Below, piece by piece: positions 43,520 through 53,825 of a DNA stretch of 64,000 nt; position 1 is the stretch's first letter, and each line of letters opens with the position of its first letter. A program made the position numbers and the translations under genes. The notes beneath the pieces were generated by a model. It saw only the letters and a list, made by a program, of their open reading frames with translations, did not search any database and was not told the DNA's origin. This DNA is from Vibrio kanaloae. GTDB lineage: Bacteria > Pseudomonadota > Gammaproteobacteria > Enterobacterales > Vibrionaceae. The stretch is taken from the NCBI RefSeq assembly GCF_024347535.1, contig NZ_AP025497.1, positions 3,038,001 to 3,102,000 of the forward strand, read 5' to 3'.

Positions 43520-44005
43520 ATGCATTACGATCATGTAGACCGGTTGTTGGTACAGTGGCAACATCAACGACCAGATCTAGACTGCTCACCGATGGGGGTC
43601 ATTGGCCGCTTAAGTCGAATGAGTAGAATCGTTGATAAGAAACTAAATAAGACATTTAAAAACAACAATTTAAGTTCAGTTGAATTCGATATACTAGCCA
43701 CTTTGAGACGCTTTAACGAACCGATGACCCCCACAGAACTGTACCAGACACTGATGCTATCCTCCGGCGCAATGAGTACGCGTATTGAACAGTTAGTGAA
43801 ACGGGAGTTGATTGAACGCATCGCAAGCCCAGAAGACAGAAGAAGCTGTAGTGTCGTACTAACTAAAGAAGGTAATACATTGATAGACAAGGTTATTTCT
43901 GAGCATGTTGTCAATGAAAAAGCCATCCTTGACCCACTTACTGATGAACAACGTGAGCAATTGGCCAGCCTACTTAGAACCTGGATGTTGACCAACGAAT
44001 CTTAA
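43520..44005 (+). CDS. MarR-family regulator of the indigoidine-type cluster
   Basis: From the ATG at 43520, five bases after AAGGAG, the protein is 161 aa. It has a winged helix (PTELYQTLMLSSGAMSTRIE as recognition region) and the wing LIERIASPEDRRSCSVVLT. It resembles the MarR regulators that accompany indigoidine clusters. Palindromes with the same AGTATCTT motif flank it and lie before the NRPS, so it probably represses both transcription units and itself until a ligand binds. A good terminator follows (44015-44037). Confidence 0.88.
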   Translation: MHYDHVDRLLVQWQHQRPDLDCSPMGVIGRLSRMSRIVDKKLNKTFKNNNLSSVEFDILATLRRFNEPMTPTELYQTLMLSSGAMSTRIEQLVKRELIERIASPEDRRSCSVVLTKEGNTLIDKVISEHVVNEKAILDPLTDEQREQLASLLRTWMLTNES

Positions 44006-44014
44006 TTTCTCAAG

Positions 44015-44037
44015 CCTGCAATTTTGCAGGTTTTTTT
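44015..44037 (+). terminator. Terminator after marR
   Basis: The stem CCTGCA with TGCAGG and loop ATTT is followed by TTTTTTT. Confidence 0.9.
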
Positions 44038-44061
44038 ACTTCAACTCAATAGCTTGAAACA

Positions 44062-44111
44062 AAGTATCTTCCCAAGAAGATACTTGACAGAATGCAACAT
44101 GCTGGTATCTT
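44062..44111 (+). promoter_or_regulatory. Operator overlapping the NRPS promoter
   Basis: A perfect palindrome, arms AAGTATCTTC (44062-44071) and GAAGATACTT (44076-44085), overlaps a -35 box TTGACA (44084-44089). A -10 box TATCTT (44106-44111) follows after 16 bases. This is a typical repressor-blocked promoter for the gene at 44154. Confidence 0.8.
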
Positions 44112-44153
44112 ACCTTCCAACACACTAATTGCATATAGGGAAATTAACTTGCT

Positions 44154-47100
44154 ATGAGTACTTCATTAGATCAACTTGAGACTCTGTCGGCGCTAGATTC
44201 AGAGCTCCTCACCACCATCCATCAACCATGCTTATTCACTATGCTTGACGTTCAAGTAAAGATGTATCCTGAGCATATTGCGGTTCAAGATGGTGATTCA
44301 TCTATTGATTACGCGACATTTAAGGCATTGGTGACACACAATGCACAGCTTATCAGTCAACATATCAAAGCCGATGAGCCATGTATTGGTCTTTACTGTG
44401 ACCCCTCACTAGATATGATTACGGGCGCATGGAGTATTCTCGCATCCGAGCACGCGTACCTGCCTCTGGCACCTGAATACCCAGAAGAGCGAATAAGGTA
44501 TATGGTTGTCGACTCTGGTGTTCGAGTGATCCTCACTCAACCACATCTAAAATCCCAGTTAGAGTCTATTGTTCCGAGAAATATCACTGTATTGACACAA
44601 GCTGAGCTGCAGGGCTTAGACAAGAGTGACACTATACACACGGTTGAGCGCAGTGTTTCCGATGACCATCAGCTGGCCTACATCATCTATACCTCAGGCA
44701 GTTCAGGTAAACCTAAGGGTGTGATGGTGACCTACGCCAATATCTCTCATCAAATCGCCTTTATGAAAGAACAGTTTAATTTCAATCAACATGATCGGAT
44801 CCTTCAGAAGACGCCAGCCAGTTTTGATGCCGCTCAGTGGGAAATTCTCGCGCCAGCATTTGGTAGCCAAGTCGTGATCGGCCCGAAAGATTGCTACCGC
44901 GATCCAGATGCCATGATTGAGACTTTACTAAATCATAATATTTCTATACTACAGTGTGTACCGACGCTCCTTCAGGCATTGGTGGATCACCCGCTATTTA
45001 CTGATTGCCTTCGCTTGAACAAGGTATTTAGTGGTGGTGAAACATTAACTCGCAAGCTGGCAAGTGAATTCTTGCAATGTTTACCTCATGCTGAATTGAC
45101 CAACTTGTACGGGCCAACTGAATGTACGATTAACTCTTCTACATTTACTCTATCTCGCGATGCGTTGGCTAATTACCCAGACGCCATTTCGATTGGTAAG
45201 CCTGTCGCGAACACCTTGTACCATGTATTGCGAGAAGATGGTGAGCCAGCACGAGTCGGTGAAATCGGTGAATTGCATATTTCCGGCGTACAAGTTGCGA
45301 AAGGCTACTATCAACGCCCTGATATTACTGATGAAAAGTTCATTGCTAATCCAAGGCCCTATTTATTAGGTCATGAAGTGATGTATAAGACCGGAGATCT
45401 TGTGAAACAAGATGTTCATGGCTATACACACTTTGTCGGCAGAGCCGATAACCAAATAAAACTCCGTGGTTACCGCGTTGAACTCGATGAAATACGCTTG
45501 GCGATAGAGAATCATCAATGGGTTAAAACGGCCGCTATGGTGGTCAACAATGATCCACGTACTGGTCACCAGAACTTAATCGCTTGCGTAGAGCTCGATG
45601 AAAGACAAGCTGCGCTGATGGATCAAGGCATTCATAACAGCCATCATCAATCAAAATCCAATAAGCTTCAGGTAAAAGCACAGCTATCGAACTCCGGATG
45701 CCGCGATCTGAACCACTGTGACGCCATTGATGTTCTTCCATTACCGGGAAAAACCGCAACAGCCACTCAACGAGTGAACGCCTTTGGCCGAAAAACGTAC
45801 CGTTTTTTCGAAGGCGAAACTCCCATGTCAAAAGCAATACTGCTAAGTGTATTAAAACGCCAGCCTATGTCCGCACAACCTTCACGTGATGTTGAGACTC
45901 TTTCCTTATCTACATTTGGTCTCCTCATAAGAAACTTTGGCCAGTTCATCAGTGAGGAGCGTCTGCTTCCAAAATACGCCTATGCATCGCCAGGTGCCTT
46001 ATACGCGACACAAATGTATTTTGAGATCCGTGGGCTGCTCGGGATTACACCAGGGATTTACTATTATCATCCTGCAGAACACTGCTTGATAAAAATCCAC
46101 ACCCTGCCAACATCACATGTTCCTACGCTGAATGTCCACTTCATCGGAAAATGGAATGCTATCGAGCCTGTATATAAAAACAATCTGTTAGAAGTACTGG
46201 AGATGGAAACTGGTCATATGCTGGGTCTATTTGATGAATTACTGCCCGAACATGGCCTCTCGCTACTTCAAGACCGCTCAATTGAACGCGACAAGTTACC
46301 GACTTGGTATGATGGGGAAAGTGAAGACGTTTACCTCGGTAACTACCGATTTGAACCCTACCGAGTCACTCATCAACCAACCAGTCCGCAATGCCTTGTA
46401 CAAATACATGACGATAAAGTAGCGGGACTGCTACCTGGCCTTTATCAATATCAAGATGGTGACCTACATTGGTTAACTGACCAGATGTTACAAAAAAATG
46501 ATGTCATTGCTATCAACCAGAAAGTCTTCGAACGCTCAAGTTTTGGTATCGGTCTTGTGTGTAATGACGAAAACATAGATGACCACTATATCAACCTAGG
46601 TCGTGCACTTCACCGCCTGCAAAGCAACACATCACGAATTGGGGTCATGTCTTCGGGATACAGCTCTAAAACCAATAATGATCTTTCAGCCGCTATCAAA
46701 ATGCGGACCATCCTAGCCGAGCATGGCCAACCGATGAAGTGTCTTTACTTTGGTGTCGGCGGACCGATTAGCGAAGCTCAGTATACGAGTGAAGGCATGA
46801 ATGAAGATCGAGTCCATATGCAAGGGCCAACTGAAATACTCAAAGACGAACTGGCCTTATTATTGCCACAGTACATGATTCCGAACAAAGTTCTGCTGCT
46901 GAATAAATTGCCGCAAACAGCCAATGGAAAGATCGACTATATTGCTCTATCCCAGTTAGACGAACTCAAGCAGATTAATGCTAATCGACCACTCGAGCCA
47001 CTCACTACAGAGACGGAACACAAAATTGGTGAGATTTGGTGCCGTATAATGAAATGGGAGTCTGTTTCTGCCACAGACAACTTCTTTGAGTCTGGCGGAA

Positions 47101-48053
47101 ACTCTCTAACAGCAGTGGCTCTCGTCAACCGTATAAATAGTCATTTTGGGATCAAAATGCCGCTGCAGGTTTTGTTCCATACACCAAGCGTCAGCGGTTT
47201 GGCTCATTGGATTGATAATAACTCATCAGCACAAGCCCCATATTCAAGATTAGTCCATCTAAACCAAAGCCTTCACAGTCCAGTATTCTGCTGGCCTGGT
47301 CTTGGTGGCTATCCGCTTAATCTTAAGCACCTTGCCAATGAGTTGTTCACCGAGCGAGCCTTCTATGGCGTTCAGGCTAAAGGAATTAATGCCGATGAAA
47401 CACCACTCGCGTCGATCAGTGACATGGCTAAAGCAGACATCCAACAAATGAAAAAGGTCCAACCTGAAGGTCCCTATACACTTTGGGGATACTCCTTTGG
47501 TGCGCGAGTAGCGTTCGAAGCCGCTGCACAATTGGAAAGCATGGGCGAAACTGTTGAAGCACTCTACCTGCTAGCCCCCGGTGCTCCGATCATACAGATG
47601 GAAAGAGAGCAAAAATTTGAGCATAACGCCAGCTTCAAAAATCCAGTATTTCTGGCCATTTTGTTCTCTGTGTTTGCTCACAAAGTGGACGGTCGCCTGA
47701 TGGAGCGCTGTCTGGAACTGTGTCACTCAGAACAAGACTTTGTCGCATTCATCTGTGAACGATTCCCTATGTTGGATCCCGATTTAGTCAAACGCATTAT
47801 TCGTATCGTCACCATGACGTATGGCTTTAGCTATCAGTTCGAGGAGTTAAAAAATCGCTGCTTAAATGCACCAGTTACCATTGTTAAGGCACAAGATGAT
47901 CATTATTCATTCCTTGAAAAAGCAACAACCTTTAGCAGAGAAAGTCCAACCTATGTTGAGCTAGATGCCGACCACTATCAGGTCCTAAAACCCCTCGGAG
48001 TGCAGGAGCTCAAACAAAAACTGTGGGCCAACAACCAAGAACAACAAAAGTAG
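44154..48053 (+). CDS. indC: Indigoidine synthetase, single-module NRPS (A-Ox-T-TE)
   Basis: The 1299-aa protein has an adenylation domain with core motifs [10 protein letters not shown] (about 179-189), NLYGPTE (about 318), YKTGDL and [15 protein letters not shown] (about 428). An inserted flavin oxidase domain (about 545-890, SKAILLSVL ... GIYYYHP) interrupts the A domain before its last motif TANGKID (about 921). Then comes a carrier domain with Ser984 (GGNSL) and a thioesterase with Ser1114 (GYSFG). This order and length (BpsA about 1,280 aa) fit synthetases that cyclise and oxidise two glutamines to blue indigoidine. It needs the PPTase at 49777. psuG follows after one base. Confidence 0.95.
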   Translation: MSTSLDQLETLSALDSELLTTIHQPCLFTMLDVQVKMYPEHIAVQDGDSSIDYATFKALVTHNAQLISQHIKADEPCIGLYCDPSLDMITGAWSILASEHAYLPLAPEYPEERIRYMVVDSGVRVILTQPHLKSQLESIVPRNITVLTQAELQGLDKSDTIHTVERSVSDDHQLAYIIYTSGSSGKPKGVMVTYANISHQIAFMKEQFNFNQHDRILQKTPASFDAAQWEILAPAFGSQVVIGPKDCYRDPDAMIETLLNHNISILQCVPTLLQALVDHPLFTDCLRLNKVFSGGETLTRKLASEFLQCLPHAELTNLYGPTECTINSSTFTLSRDALANYPDAISIGKPVANTLYHVLREDGEPARVGEIGELHISGVQVAKGYYQRPDITDEKFIANPRPYLLGHEVMYKTGDLVKQDVHGYTHFVGRADNQIKLRGYRVELDEIRLAIENHQWVKTAAMVVNNDPRTGHQNLIACVELDERQAALMDQGIHNSHHQSKSNKLQVKAQLSNSGCRDLNHCDAIDVLPLPGKTATATQRVNAFGRKTYRFFEGETPMSKAILLSVLKRQPMSAQPSRDVETLSLSTFGLLIRNFGQFISEERLLPKYAYASPGALYATQMYFEIRGLLGITPGIYYYHPAEHCLIKIHTLPTSHVPTLNVHFIGKWNAIEPVYKNNLLEVLEMETGHMLGLFDELLPEHGLSLLQDRSIERDKLPTWYDGESEDVYLGNYRFEPYRVTHQPTSPQCLVQIHDDKVAGLLPGLYQYQDGDLHWLTDQMLQKNDVIAINQKVFERSSFGIGLVCNDENIDDHYINLGRALHRLQSNTSRIGVMSSGYSSKTNNDLSAAIKMRTILAEHGQPMKCLYFGVGGPISEAQYTSEGMNEDRVHMQGPTEILKDELALLLPQYMIPNKVLLLNKLPQTANGKIDYIALSQLDELKQINANRPLEPLTTETEHKIGEIWCRIMKWESVSATDNFFESGGNSLTAVALVNRINSHFGIKMPLQVLFHTPSVSGLAHWIDNNSSAQAPYSRLVHLNQSLHSPVFCWPGLGGYPLNLKHLANELFTERAFYGVQAKGINADETPLASISDMAKADIQQMKKVQPEGPYTLWGYSFGARVAFEAAAQLESMGETVEALYLLAPGAPIIQMEREQKFEHNASFKNPVFLAILFSVFAHKVDGRLMERCLELCHSEQDFVAFICERFPMLDPDLVKRIIRIVTMTYGFSYQFEELKNRCLNAPVTIVKAQDDHYSFLEKATTFSRESPTYVELDADHYQVLKPLGVQELKQKLWANNQEQQK

Positions 48054-48054
48054 G

Positions 48055-48984
48055 ATGAAGGAAATGATTACACTTGAATTTCACCCAGAAGTAAAAGCTG
48101 CACTTAAAACAGGTCAACCCGTCGTAGCACTGGAATCTAATGTGATTACTCATGGGTTAGACTATCCTGACAACGTTAACACGGCCCTCAAAGTAGAAGA
48201 AGCCGTGCGTGAATCTGGTGCCATACCCGCAACAATCGGCATCGACAATGGCGTGGTGTTAGTAGGTATGAATCGCGAACATATCGAGCGCTTTGCATCA
48301 ACCCCAAATATTCCGAAAGTCTCGAGCAGAGACCTACCTTTTATTTTGGCTTCAGGAAAAATGGGGGCAACAACCGTCGCGTCCTCCCTTGTTATAGCAG
48401 AACTCGCCGGCATCTTGTTTTTCAGTTCTGCAGGAATAGGAGGTGTTCACCGCGGAGCTGAAACCTCGATGGATATATCTTCGGATTTGATTCAGTTTAC
48501 GCGCTCCAAAGTGGCTATCGTCTGTGCCGGAGCAAAAAATATTCTCGATATCGGTCTAACTCTGGAATATTTAGAAACCCAATGCGTACCAGTAGTGTCA
48601 TACCGATCTGACGATTTTCCAGCGTTTTACTGTCAGAGCAGTGGACACAAAAGCCCAGTGAGAATGGATCATGCAGATGAGATAGCCAGAGCCATTGAAA
48701 TCAACCGATCTCTACCTGGATCAGGTGGCTTAGTGATTACAACGCCAACCCGAGATGAAGATGCTATCGATAGTCAGGATATCCAGCTGTTGGTTCAAGA
48801 CGCTGTAGCGAGAGCAAAACGAGAGGGAGTAACAGGAAATTCGGTGACCAAGTTCATTATGAAAGCGATCGAAAAAGCCACTGAGGGGCGTTCTGCTGAA
48901 GCAAATCAAGCAGTGCTGATTAATACGGCTCGGGTAGCAGGAGAACTCGCAGTAGCACACCACCGTCATTATTCACAGAAATAA
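48055..48984 (+). CDS. psuG: Pseudouridine-5'-phosphate glycosidase (IndA-like)
   Basis: The protein is about 309 aa and matches PsuG along its length: [48 protein letters not shown], and the catalytic Lys in [14 protein letters not shown]. PsuG reversibly splits pseudouridine-5'-phosphate into uracil and ribose-5-phosphate. Within indigoidine clusters the homologue (IndA) occurs routinely. In the minimycin pathway it forms the C-C bond of the C-nucleoside. The start may be the Met at 48064, which has AGGA eight bases upstream. It is co-transcribed with the NRPS. Confidence 0.93.
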   Translation: MKEMITLEFHPEVKAALKTGQPVVALESNVITHGLDYPDNVNTALKVEEAVRESGAIPATIGIDNGVVLVGMNREHIERFASTPNIPKVSSRDLPFILASGKMGATTVASSLVIAELAGILFFSSAGIGGVHRGAETSMDISSDLIQFTRSKVAIVCAGAKNILDIGLTLEYLETQCVPVVSYRSDDFPAFYCQSSGHKSPVRMDHADEIARAIEINRSLPGSGGLVITTPTRDEDAIDSQDIQLLVQDAVARAKREGVTGNSVTKFIMKAIEKATEGRSAEANQAVLINTARVAGELAVAHHRHYSQK

Positions 48985-49100
48985 CCCTGCTCAGATTCCC
49001 TTCTGACGCCATTCGGCCTGAAGTCACTTATCAATGAAAGATTGCTATATGACCTTCAGGCCACAGAAACATCAAAACACATCGACAAGGAAAATGTGCT

Positions 49101-49565
49101 GTGATAACGAAAGAACCTGCCCGTACTGGAGACAATTACGCGGTGCACCTTTATCATCAGTTTAGGAAACTTACTAACTACATCAACGATCTACAACGGA
49201 CAGAGCTCAAACATCATCGAATCTCCCTTAACGAGTTTACGATTCTTGACGTTTTACAACAGCATAGCACCAAGGGGGATCTCACACCCTCTGAGCTTGC
49301 TTACTACACAGGAGTCACTACCGGGACGATTACGGGACGCTTGGACTCGCTAGAGCGCAAAGAACTCACTTTACGTTACTCTGATCCGGTTGACCGTCGA
49401 AGCATCAGAGTTCAGTTAACCGAGAAAGGTCAGGAGCGAACACTTCAATATCACGAGGGCTTGAATCAGATTTGTAAACGTACTTTCCGCTCCCTCAGCC
49501 AAGCAGAACTCAAGAGTACTCTATCTAAAATATCACTTAGCTCTAGTGACAAGGCCTCTTCTTGA
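49101..49565 (+). CDS. Second MarR-family regulator
   Basis: The 154-aa protein starts at a GTG with AAGGA upstream. It is a winged helix with LTPSELAYYTGVTTGTITGR as recognition region and wing DPVDRRSIRVQLT. It differs clearly from the MarR at 43520. It lies between psuG and the PPTase and probably regulates one of them. No palindrome like those of the first regulator is seen before it. Confidence 0.85.
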   Translation: MITKEPARTGDNYAVHLYHQFRKLTNYINDLQRTELKHHRISLNEFTILDVLQQHSTKGDLTPSELAYYTGVTTGTITGRLDSLERKELTLRYSDPVDRRSIRVQLTEKGQERTLQYHEGLNQICKRTFRSLSQAELKSTLSKISLSSSDKASS

Positions 49566-49776
49566 CCAAGATTAACGCGAAATTAAACAACTTTTTGTCC
49601 AATATCAAAAACTTGGTTCGCTTCTGGAAAACCGTTATCGACGATCTGAAAGAGGCTCTCGGTACAATGACATAATCAACACCTGGCATCTCACTAACCT
49701 TAGTTGATTCTCTGGTTACGTTAGAAGTCAACTCCAAAGCGAACCAACAACTGATCATGAGAAGGGGGTAACCTCA

Positions 49777-50457
49777 ATGCAACTACAAATTGTTTTCACC
49801 AGAAGTCCTTTCGATCTGGAGAAGTGTTTAGATGCCACTGAATACCAGCGCTTCAATCGATTTCAGTTTGAAAAAGAACGGATCGAATACGCTTTTTCAC
49901 ATAGCTTGAAACGCCACATACTAAGTCAAAATTACCCAAAGAACGGAAAAATGGCCTGGCAGTTCTTTACAAATAAGAACGGTAAACCATTTGTAAAAGA
50001 ACCATTATCATTTAACTTAAGTCATAGTTCGGGAGCAGTCGCCTTAGCTGTTCTAAAGGGGAAAAGCCAACTTGAGGTAGGCATAGATATTGAGGTCTAT
50101 AAAAATAGGGAGGATATATCGGAGCTCGCAGAGGCCATATTGCACCCGGCAGAAAGGAATCACTTAATTACCACTCCTAATATAAATCAGGGCTTTCTTA
50201 AAATATGGACAGCTAAAGAGTCCCTACTTAAAGCCGTTGGCTGTGGGCTAGGTGATAGGCTAAACACCATAAACTGTGCAGCGAGTTTAGAGGACCAACC
50301 GTATAAACTACGCTGGCAAGAAAAGAGCTACAAGACAAAAACCATTTGTCTTGGTTGGGGAGCTCTCAGTGTCTGCTGGCAAAGTGACATACCAATCGGG
50401 GATATTAGTTTCACACAAATCGACAACATAGGATTTTATACTCCGATAAAGTCTTGA
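49777..50457 (+). CDS. Sfp-type 4'-phosphopantetheinyl transferase
   Basis: The 226-aa protein has the PPTase motifs: FNLSHSSGAVALAV near 75, the Mg-binding VGIDIE near 100, and WTAKESLLKAVGCGL near 145. It loads phosphopantetheine onto the carrier Ser of the NRPS, so the island brings its own activation enzyme. GGGGGT lies before the ATG. It marks the right edge of the cluster. Confidence 0.93.
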   Translation: MQLQIVFTRSPFDLEKCLDATEYQRFNRFQFEKERIEYAFSHSLKRHILSQNYPKNGKMAWQFFTNKNGKPFVKEPLSFNLSHSSGAVALAVLKGKSQLEVGIDIEVYKNREDISELAEAILHPAERNHLITTPNINQGFLKIWTAKESLLKAVGCGLGDRLNTINCAASLEDQPYKLRWQEKSYKTKTICLGWGALSVCWQSDIPIGDISFTQIDNIGFYTPIKS

Positions 50458-50706
50458 CTACCTAATTTAAAAAAGAAGGTGTAGTGGATAAAGTTGTATT
50501 GGAATAGATATGCAAAAACTAATCACAGAAGAAATTGTTAAAAGCGAAAGAAACTTGGAGGTTGTGAGCAGCACTAAACTGTACTATGCCCAGCTATAAC
50601 TAAAAGTATTGCAAACTCAACAGCGTGAACCATTGCTGAATAATCGCACTAACGCGCTATGGGGCACAGGCTTTTCAGGAGAAAAGCCTGTAACAGCTTC
50701 TATCTG

Positions 50707-51303
50707 TCAGCAGTCTGTTTTTTCAGACAACCTCAGAGCGTCCTCTAGCTCAACGCCAAGGTATCGAATTGTGTTATCAAGCTTCGAGTGTCCAAGTAAG
50801 ATCTGTACAGCCCTGATGTTTTTCGTTCTGGCACAGATTAAAGTTGCTTTGGTGCGACGCATGGAGTGAGTACCGTAATAGTCAGCATTCAATCCAAGCT
50901 TTACAGCCCAGTTCCTGATAATTGCTCGATAGAATGAGTAGCTGATAGGTTGCCCGGAGCGGCGGCTACTCGGAAATAGAAAACTGCTTGCCTCTAGGGA
51001 TGCTGCAAAAATCCATCGGCTAATACTTTGCTGTGTTCTTGGTGTAATCTCATAGTGGACATCGGTTCCCGTTTTTTGCTGGATGCACTGAACCCTGTCA
51101 TAGATAACTCCTTGCGAAGAAACATCGTAGACGTGTAACTTTAGCAAATCACTCGCTCTTAACTTGCTATCTATAGCTAGGTTCAGTAACGCGATCTGCA
51201 TCAAATCGTTTTCAATCTCCAGCCTAGTTCTGATCCGCCAGATCTCTTCAAGCTTAAATGGCCTTTTGATACCACTGCATTTTCCAGAAGATGACTTTCT
51301 CAT
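50707..51303 (-). CDS. Small tyrosine recombinase (FimB/FimE size)
   Basis: The 198-aa protein is only a catalytic domain with all active residues: R in SKLRASDLLKL, K in QQKTGTDVHYE, HSMRRTKATL, LLGHSKLDNTIRYLG (His and Tyr). FimB/FimE invertases and some Tn7- or island-linked integrases have this size. A hairpin (GGCTTTTC/GAAAAGCC, 50668-50687) follows its 3' end. No invertible promoter was spotted. It could belong to the island or to the Tn7-like fragment on its right. Confidence 0.9.
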   Translation of the reverse strand: MRKSSSGKCSGIKRPFKLEEIWRIRTRLEIENDLMQIALLNLAIDSKLRASDLLKLHVYDVSSQGVIYDRVQCIQQKTGTDVHYEITPRTQQSISRWIFAASLEASSFLFPSSRRSGQPISYSFYRAIIRNWAVKLGLNADYYGTHSMRRTKATLICARTKNIRAVQILLGHSKLDNTIRYLGVELEDALRLSEKTDC

Positions 51304-51548
51304 GATGACCTCCTCTCAGTGTTTTTGGTCAACATGAAGTTTGGCTGTCACATTTAATAGGGCTCAGAAAGATCTGAAATGTTGGTGGACAAATGTGTTT
51401 TAGTAACTTGACTAAATTGGCGACTAACTGATTAGTCTAGGTACGGGTAACCTCCAATTAAGTAGTAAAATCTAGTTGACCGTTACATTCCCATTAGTAG
51501 AGCTAAAATAGATGTAGGTACTATATTCATGAACTTAGGTATTCTCAA

Positions 51549-52127
51549 ATGGGGATATTTACTTGTAACAAGTGTAGGAAGTTTGTCAGTCCAAATATAC
51601 TGGCTTCAAAAGGTGGAATTTGCCCAGTTTGTTTTCAATTCTTGGCTATGTCCCAAATGCACCCTAAGATTTGGGATGTACTTCATCGAGAAATTGAGGA
51701 AGGTAATCAAATCGTTGGCTTCAATGCTATTGGAGCATTGGGAGGAAGATGTATATCCATTGAGCTTAAGTATCCATTTTCAAACTCATATGAGTTGAAT
51801 GAAGGTCTGATTGATTATGTTGATAATTCTAGCTCTGGCAATGAGGGGAGCATGTATGTTGGTATTGAGTATCGTCCTATAGATGGCCCGCAGGGGAGTC
51901 TCAAGATTAAATCTGTATTGAGATATACCAATCAGTCTGAAGCTGTCCCCGGGGATCACCCCTTTAGCAAACGGGACATTACCTATCTTCGTGTTCTTTT
52001 ACTTTTATTATCAATTCTCATTGTTTCCATATTCGTTTCCATATCCATGTTCCCAGAATTTTATCATCTACTGATAAAAGTGCTTATTCCTGTTCTTGTA
52101 TTGAGGTGGGCTCTAAACAAGTACTGA
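51549..52127 (+). CDS. Membrane protein with an N-terminal zinc ribbon
   Basis: The 192-aa protein has CNKC (residues 6-9) and CPVC (about 25-28), which could form a zinc ribbon. A mixed domain follows and then two hydrophobic segments near the C terminus (about 143-165 and 170-186). I do not recognise the family. An upstream overlapping frame at 51529 is a shadow. Upstream sequence (51396-51500) resembles the block before the small membrane gene at 39890. Confidence 0.65.
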   Translation: MGIFTCNKCRKFVSPNILASKGGICPVCFQFLAMSQMHPKIWDVLHREIEEGNQIVGFNAIGALGGRCISIELKYPFSNSYELNEGLIDYVDNSSSGNEGSMYVGIEYRPIDGPQGSLKIKSVLRYTNQSEAVPGDHPFSKRDITYLRVLLLLLSILIVSIFVSISMFPEFYHLLIKVLIPVLVLRWALNKY

Positions 52128-52317
52128 ATAGCCACCAATATAGTAGCCACTTCTAGTATGACCAAAAGTATGTCAAATCACCGCTAGGTGAATAATATAT
52201 CAACTAGGCGTAACACCGAATGGGGCAAAAACAAGTCAATCCAACCAGACTTAAGGAATACTGTCATAACTTAGTTGTTTCAAAATTTGCAACAACTGTC
52301 GAGGATTCCAATAGACA

Positions 52318-52342
52318 TAGAATCGACATTTTGTCGATTCTA
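52318..52342. repeat. Perfect 11-bp inverted repeat
   Basis: Arms TAGAATCGACA and TGTCGATTCTA with loop TTT lie about 170 bp before the toxin-binding-domain gene. It could be a hairpin or operator. Confidence 0.8.
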
Positions 52343-52514
52343 CGTCGCAGTTCTGTTGAAAATGAAACCATATATTGGAGATATACCCTCTCAAATATTA
52401 AACCAAAACATACTACCACCAATGCTTTGCACATTAAGGCTTGGTTAGGTGTAGAAAACTGTCGGAGATACGTTAATATTTAATATAACGATAATAAATT
52501 AAGGGGAAGTATTG

Positions 52515-52829
52515 ATGAATCAAAGGCTAGCCTCTGGGCTGAAATCCGCCGAAACATTATTGTTAAAATGGGGAGCTACCCATAAACAGATACAAGTTAT
52601 TCTACCAACTAAAGAGGATAGTCTCGAAGTTAGAATCAGCCACATTTTAAATATCCATTCCACTTTAAGGACAATATTTAGCAATGAAGACAATGTATAT
52701 GGCTTTATGAGTCATGCAAACAACAACACCTTCTTCAATGGGCGAAGCCCAACTAGTATCATCGCTTCAGGACGCTTATCCGATTTGCAAGAAGTCAGAG
52801 AAAAGATTGAAAACTTAGTATTGAGATGA
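52515..52829 (+). CDS. MbcA/ParS/Xre-type toxin-binding-domain protein, second copy
   Basis: The 104-aa protein is a close homologue of the fifth tns gene at 11159-11476: both have R-x-SHILNIH-x-x-LR-x-IFSN and then FF-x-x-R-x-P-x-x-II-x-SGRLSDL. GGGGAAG precedes the ATG at 52515. No RES toxin is near. Its 3' end overlaps that of the convergent gene at 52815 by 15 bases. It lies in a fragment that ends in a Tn7-like terminus (54153), again linking this family to Tn7-like elements. Confidence 0.8.
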   Translation: MNQRLASGLKSAETLLLKWGATHKQIQVILPTKEDSLEVRISHILNIHSTLRTIFSNEDNVYGFMSHANNNTFFNGRSPTSIIASGRLSDLQEVREKIENLVLR

Positions 52830-53468
52830 CAAAGGGTGCTCGATACTTACATTCGACAGGTTCATAAGCTCATAATTTGGCTCATCCCATCGATTTCCCC
52901 TCCATAATACAGAGGAGACACATTCCACATTTAGCATCGAGTTTTTCAGTTCTTCTACTACGGTTTTTTGAGATTCTACAGACAAATCACAGTCAATATT
53001 GACGCTTAGATATGTATGGCGAGCCAATTCTGCAGCATTCATGACATCTTTATAGCCTACTCCAGAGCTCCCCCCTTGAGTTAGAATTACGCTCGTAAAT
53101 GATGACTTGAATAGAGCCTGAGCCAGCTGATGGTTGCTGTGACACGCGCTCCAATCCCACATGATAGACCCCGTCAACTCCTCAGAACTCTCTAGTCGAG
53201 CCAATGAGTCAAAGTATGGTCCATATTCGTCCTTGCGAGTTCCAAAGATTCTTACAACGAGAGGACGCTCTCCACGCTGCATTAGTTCTTTCTGTAGAAC
53301 TCGCACAGTATGACGCTCACCACTCCCACCTTTCGTTCGTAAAACGGCATAAACTTTTAATTCAGCACAGCACTCCTGCCAAAAACTAACATCAATTTCT
53401 TGCCGCGAAAAATCGGAAATAATGTTGAGCCCACCGCCTAAACTGCGCAGTCTAGTTTTCTGGTTCAT
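52815..53468 (-). CDS. Uncharacterised protein with a degenerate MinD/ParA-like N-terminal motif
   Basis: The 217-aa protein starts behind AGGAG. Near residue 47 it has TKGGSGERHT, followed by a ParA-like LQKELMQRGERPLVVRIFG. This recalls a deviant Walker A loop (KGG-x-GKT) but with Glu-Arg in place of the P-loop Lys, so ATP hydrolysis is doubtful. A later IMWDWSACHS could stand where ParA has its IIDTPP. I recognise no specific family. It is flanked by the two small gene families shared with the Tn7-like element, so it may be part of the same module. Confidence 0.7.
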   Translation of the reverse strand: MNQKTRLRSLGGGLNIISDFSRQEIDVSFWQECCAELKVYAVLRTKGGSGERHTVRVLQKELMQRGERPLVVRIFGTRKDEYGPYFDSLARLESSEELTGSIMWDWSACHSNHQLAQALFKSSFTSVILTQGGSSGVGYKDVMNAAELARHTYLSVNIDCDLSVESQKTVVEELKNSMLNVECVSSVLWRGNRWDEPNYELMNLSNVSIEHPLSSQY

Positions 53469-53597
53469 AACAAACTCCTAAGATTACGTTAAGTCCCGTC
53501 TATCATTTAGAACAACAAATAGTCACCTAAATGTTGATGCATGACTTTGATTCGTGCTACGTAACATAATAGCCTAACGAAAGGAAAGGAGAACTCT

Positions 53598-53825
53598 ATG
53601 ACAACAAACAAATCAACGTTATACCCAACACTAACCCCTTTTAATTTGCCCAATGTTCCATTCAAAGTCATTAACCCAAATGAACTACCTGCCACCTATA
53701 GATTGGCTTTCGAAGAGTTTTTAGCTGGCTCATCTGCACCACATCCTATCTATGCCTATCAGCATGATTTTGAACGGTTCATTTTATTGATTGAACAAGG
53801 ACATATTAAAATAAAAGAATGTTAA
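53598..53825 (+). CDS. Homologue of the small end-proximal Tn7-element protein
   Basis: The 75-aa protein is clearly homologous to 1820-2059: LPNVPF, LP, AFE-x-FL-x-G, APHPIY-x-YQHD-x-ERF and a final G-x-I. AAAGGAGA precedes the ATG. It is transcribed toward the Tn7-like terminus at 54153, 328 bp away, as its homologue is toward the terminus at 1721. Function unknown. Confidence 0.82.
   Translation: MTTNKSTLYPTLTPFNLPNVPFKVINPNELPATYRLAFEEFLAGSSAPHPIYAYQHDFERFILLIEQGHIKIKEC

Noticed and set aside
50668..50687. Invertible element controlled by the FimB-sized recombinase
   Set aside because: The inverted repeat GGCTTTTC/GAAAAGCC is a short hairpin with a tiny loop after the gene, not a pair of distant inverted sites around a promoter.
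52220..52483. 87-aa open frame before the toxin-binding-domain gene
   Set aside because: It has no ribosome site, spans a perfect 11-bp inverted repeat, and its protein has no recognisable or balanced composition. It is better read as a regulatory region.
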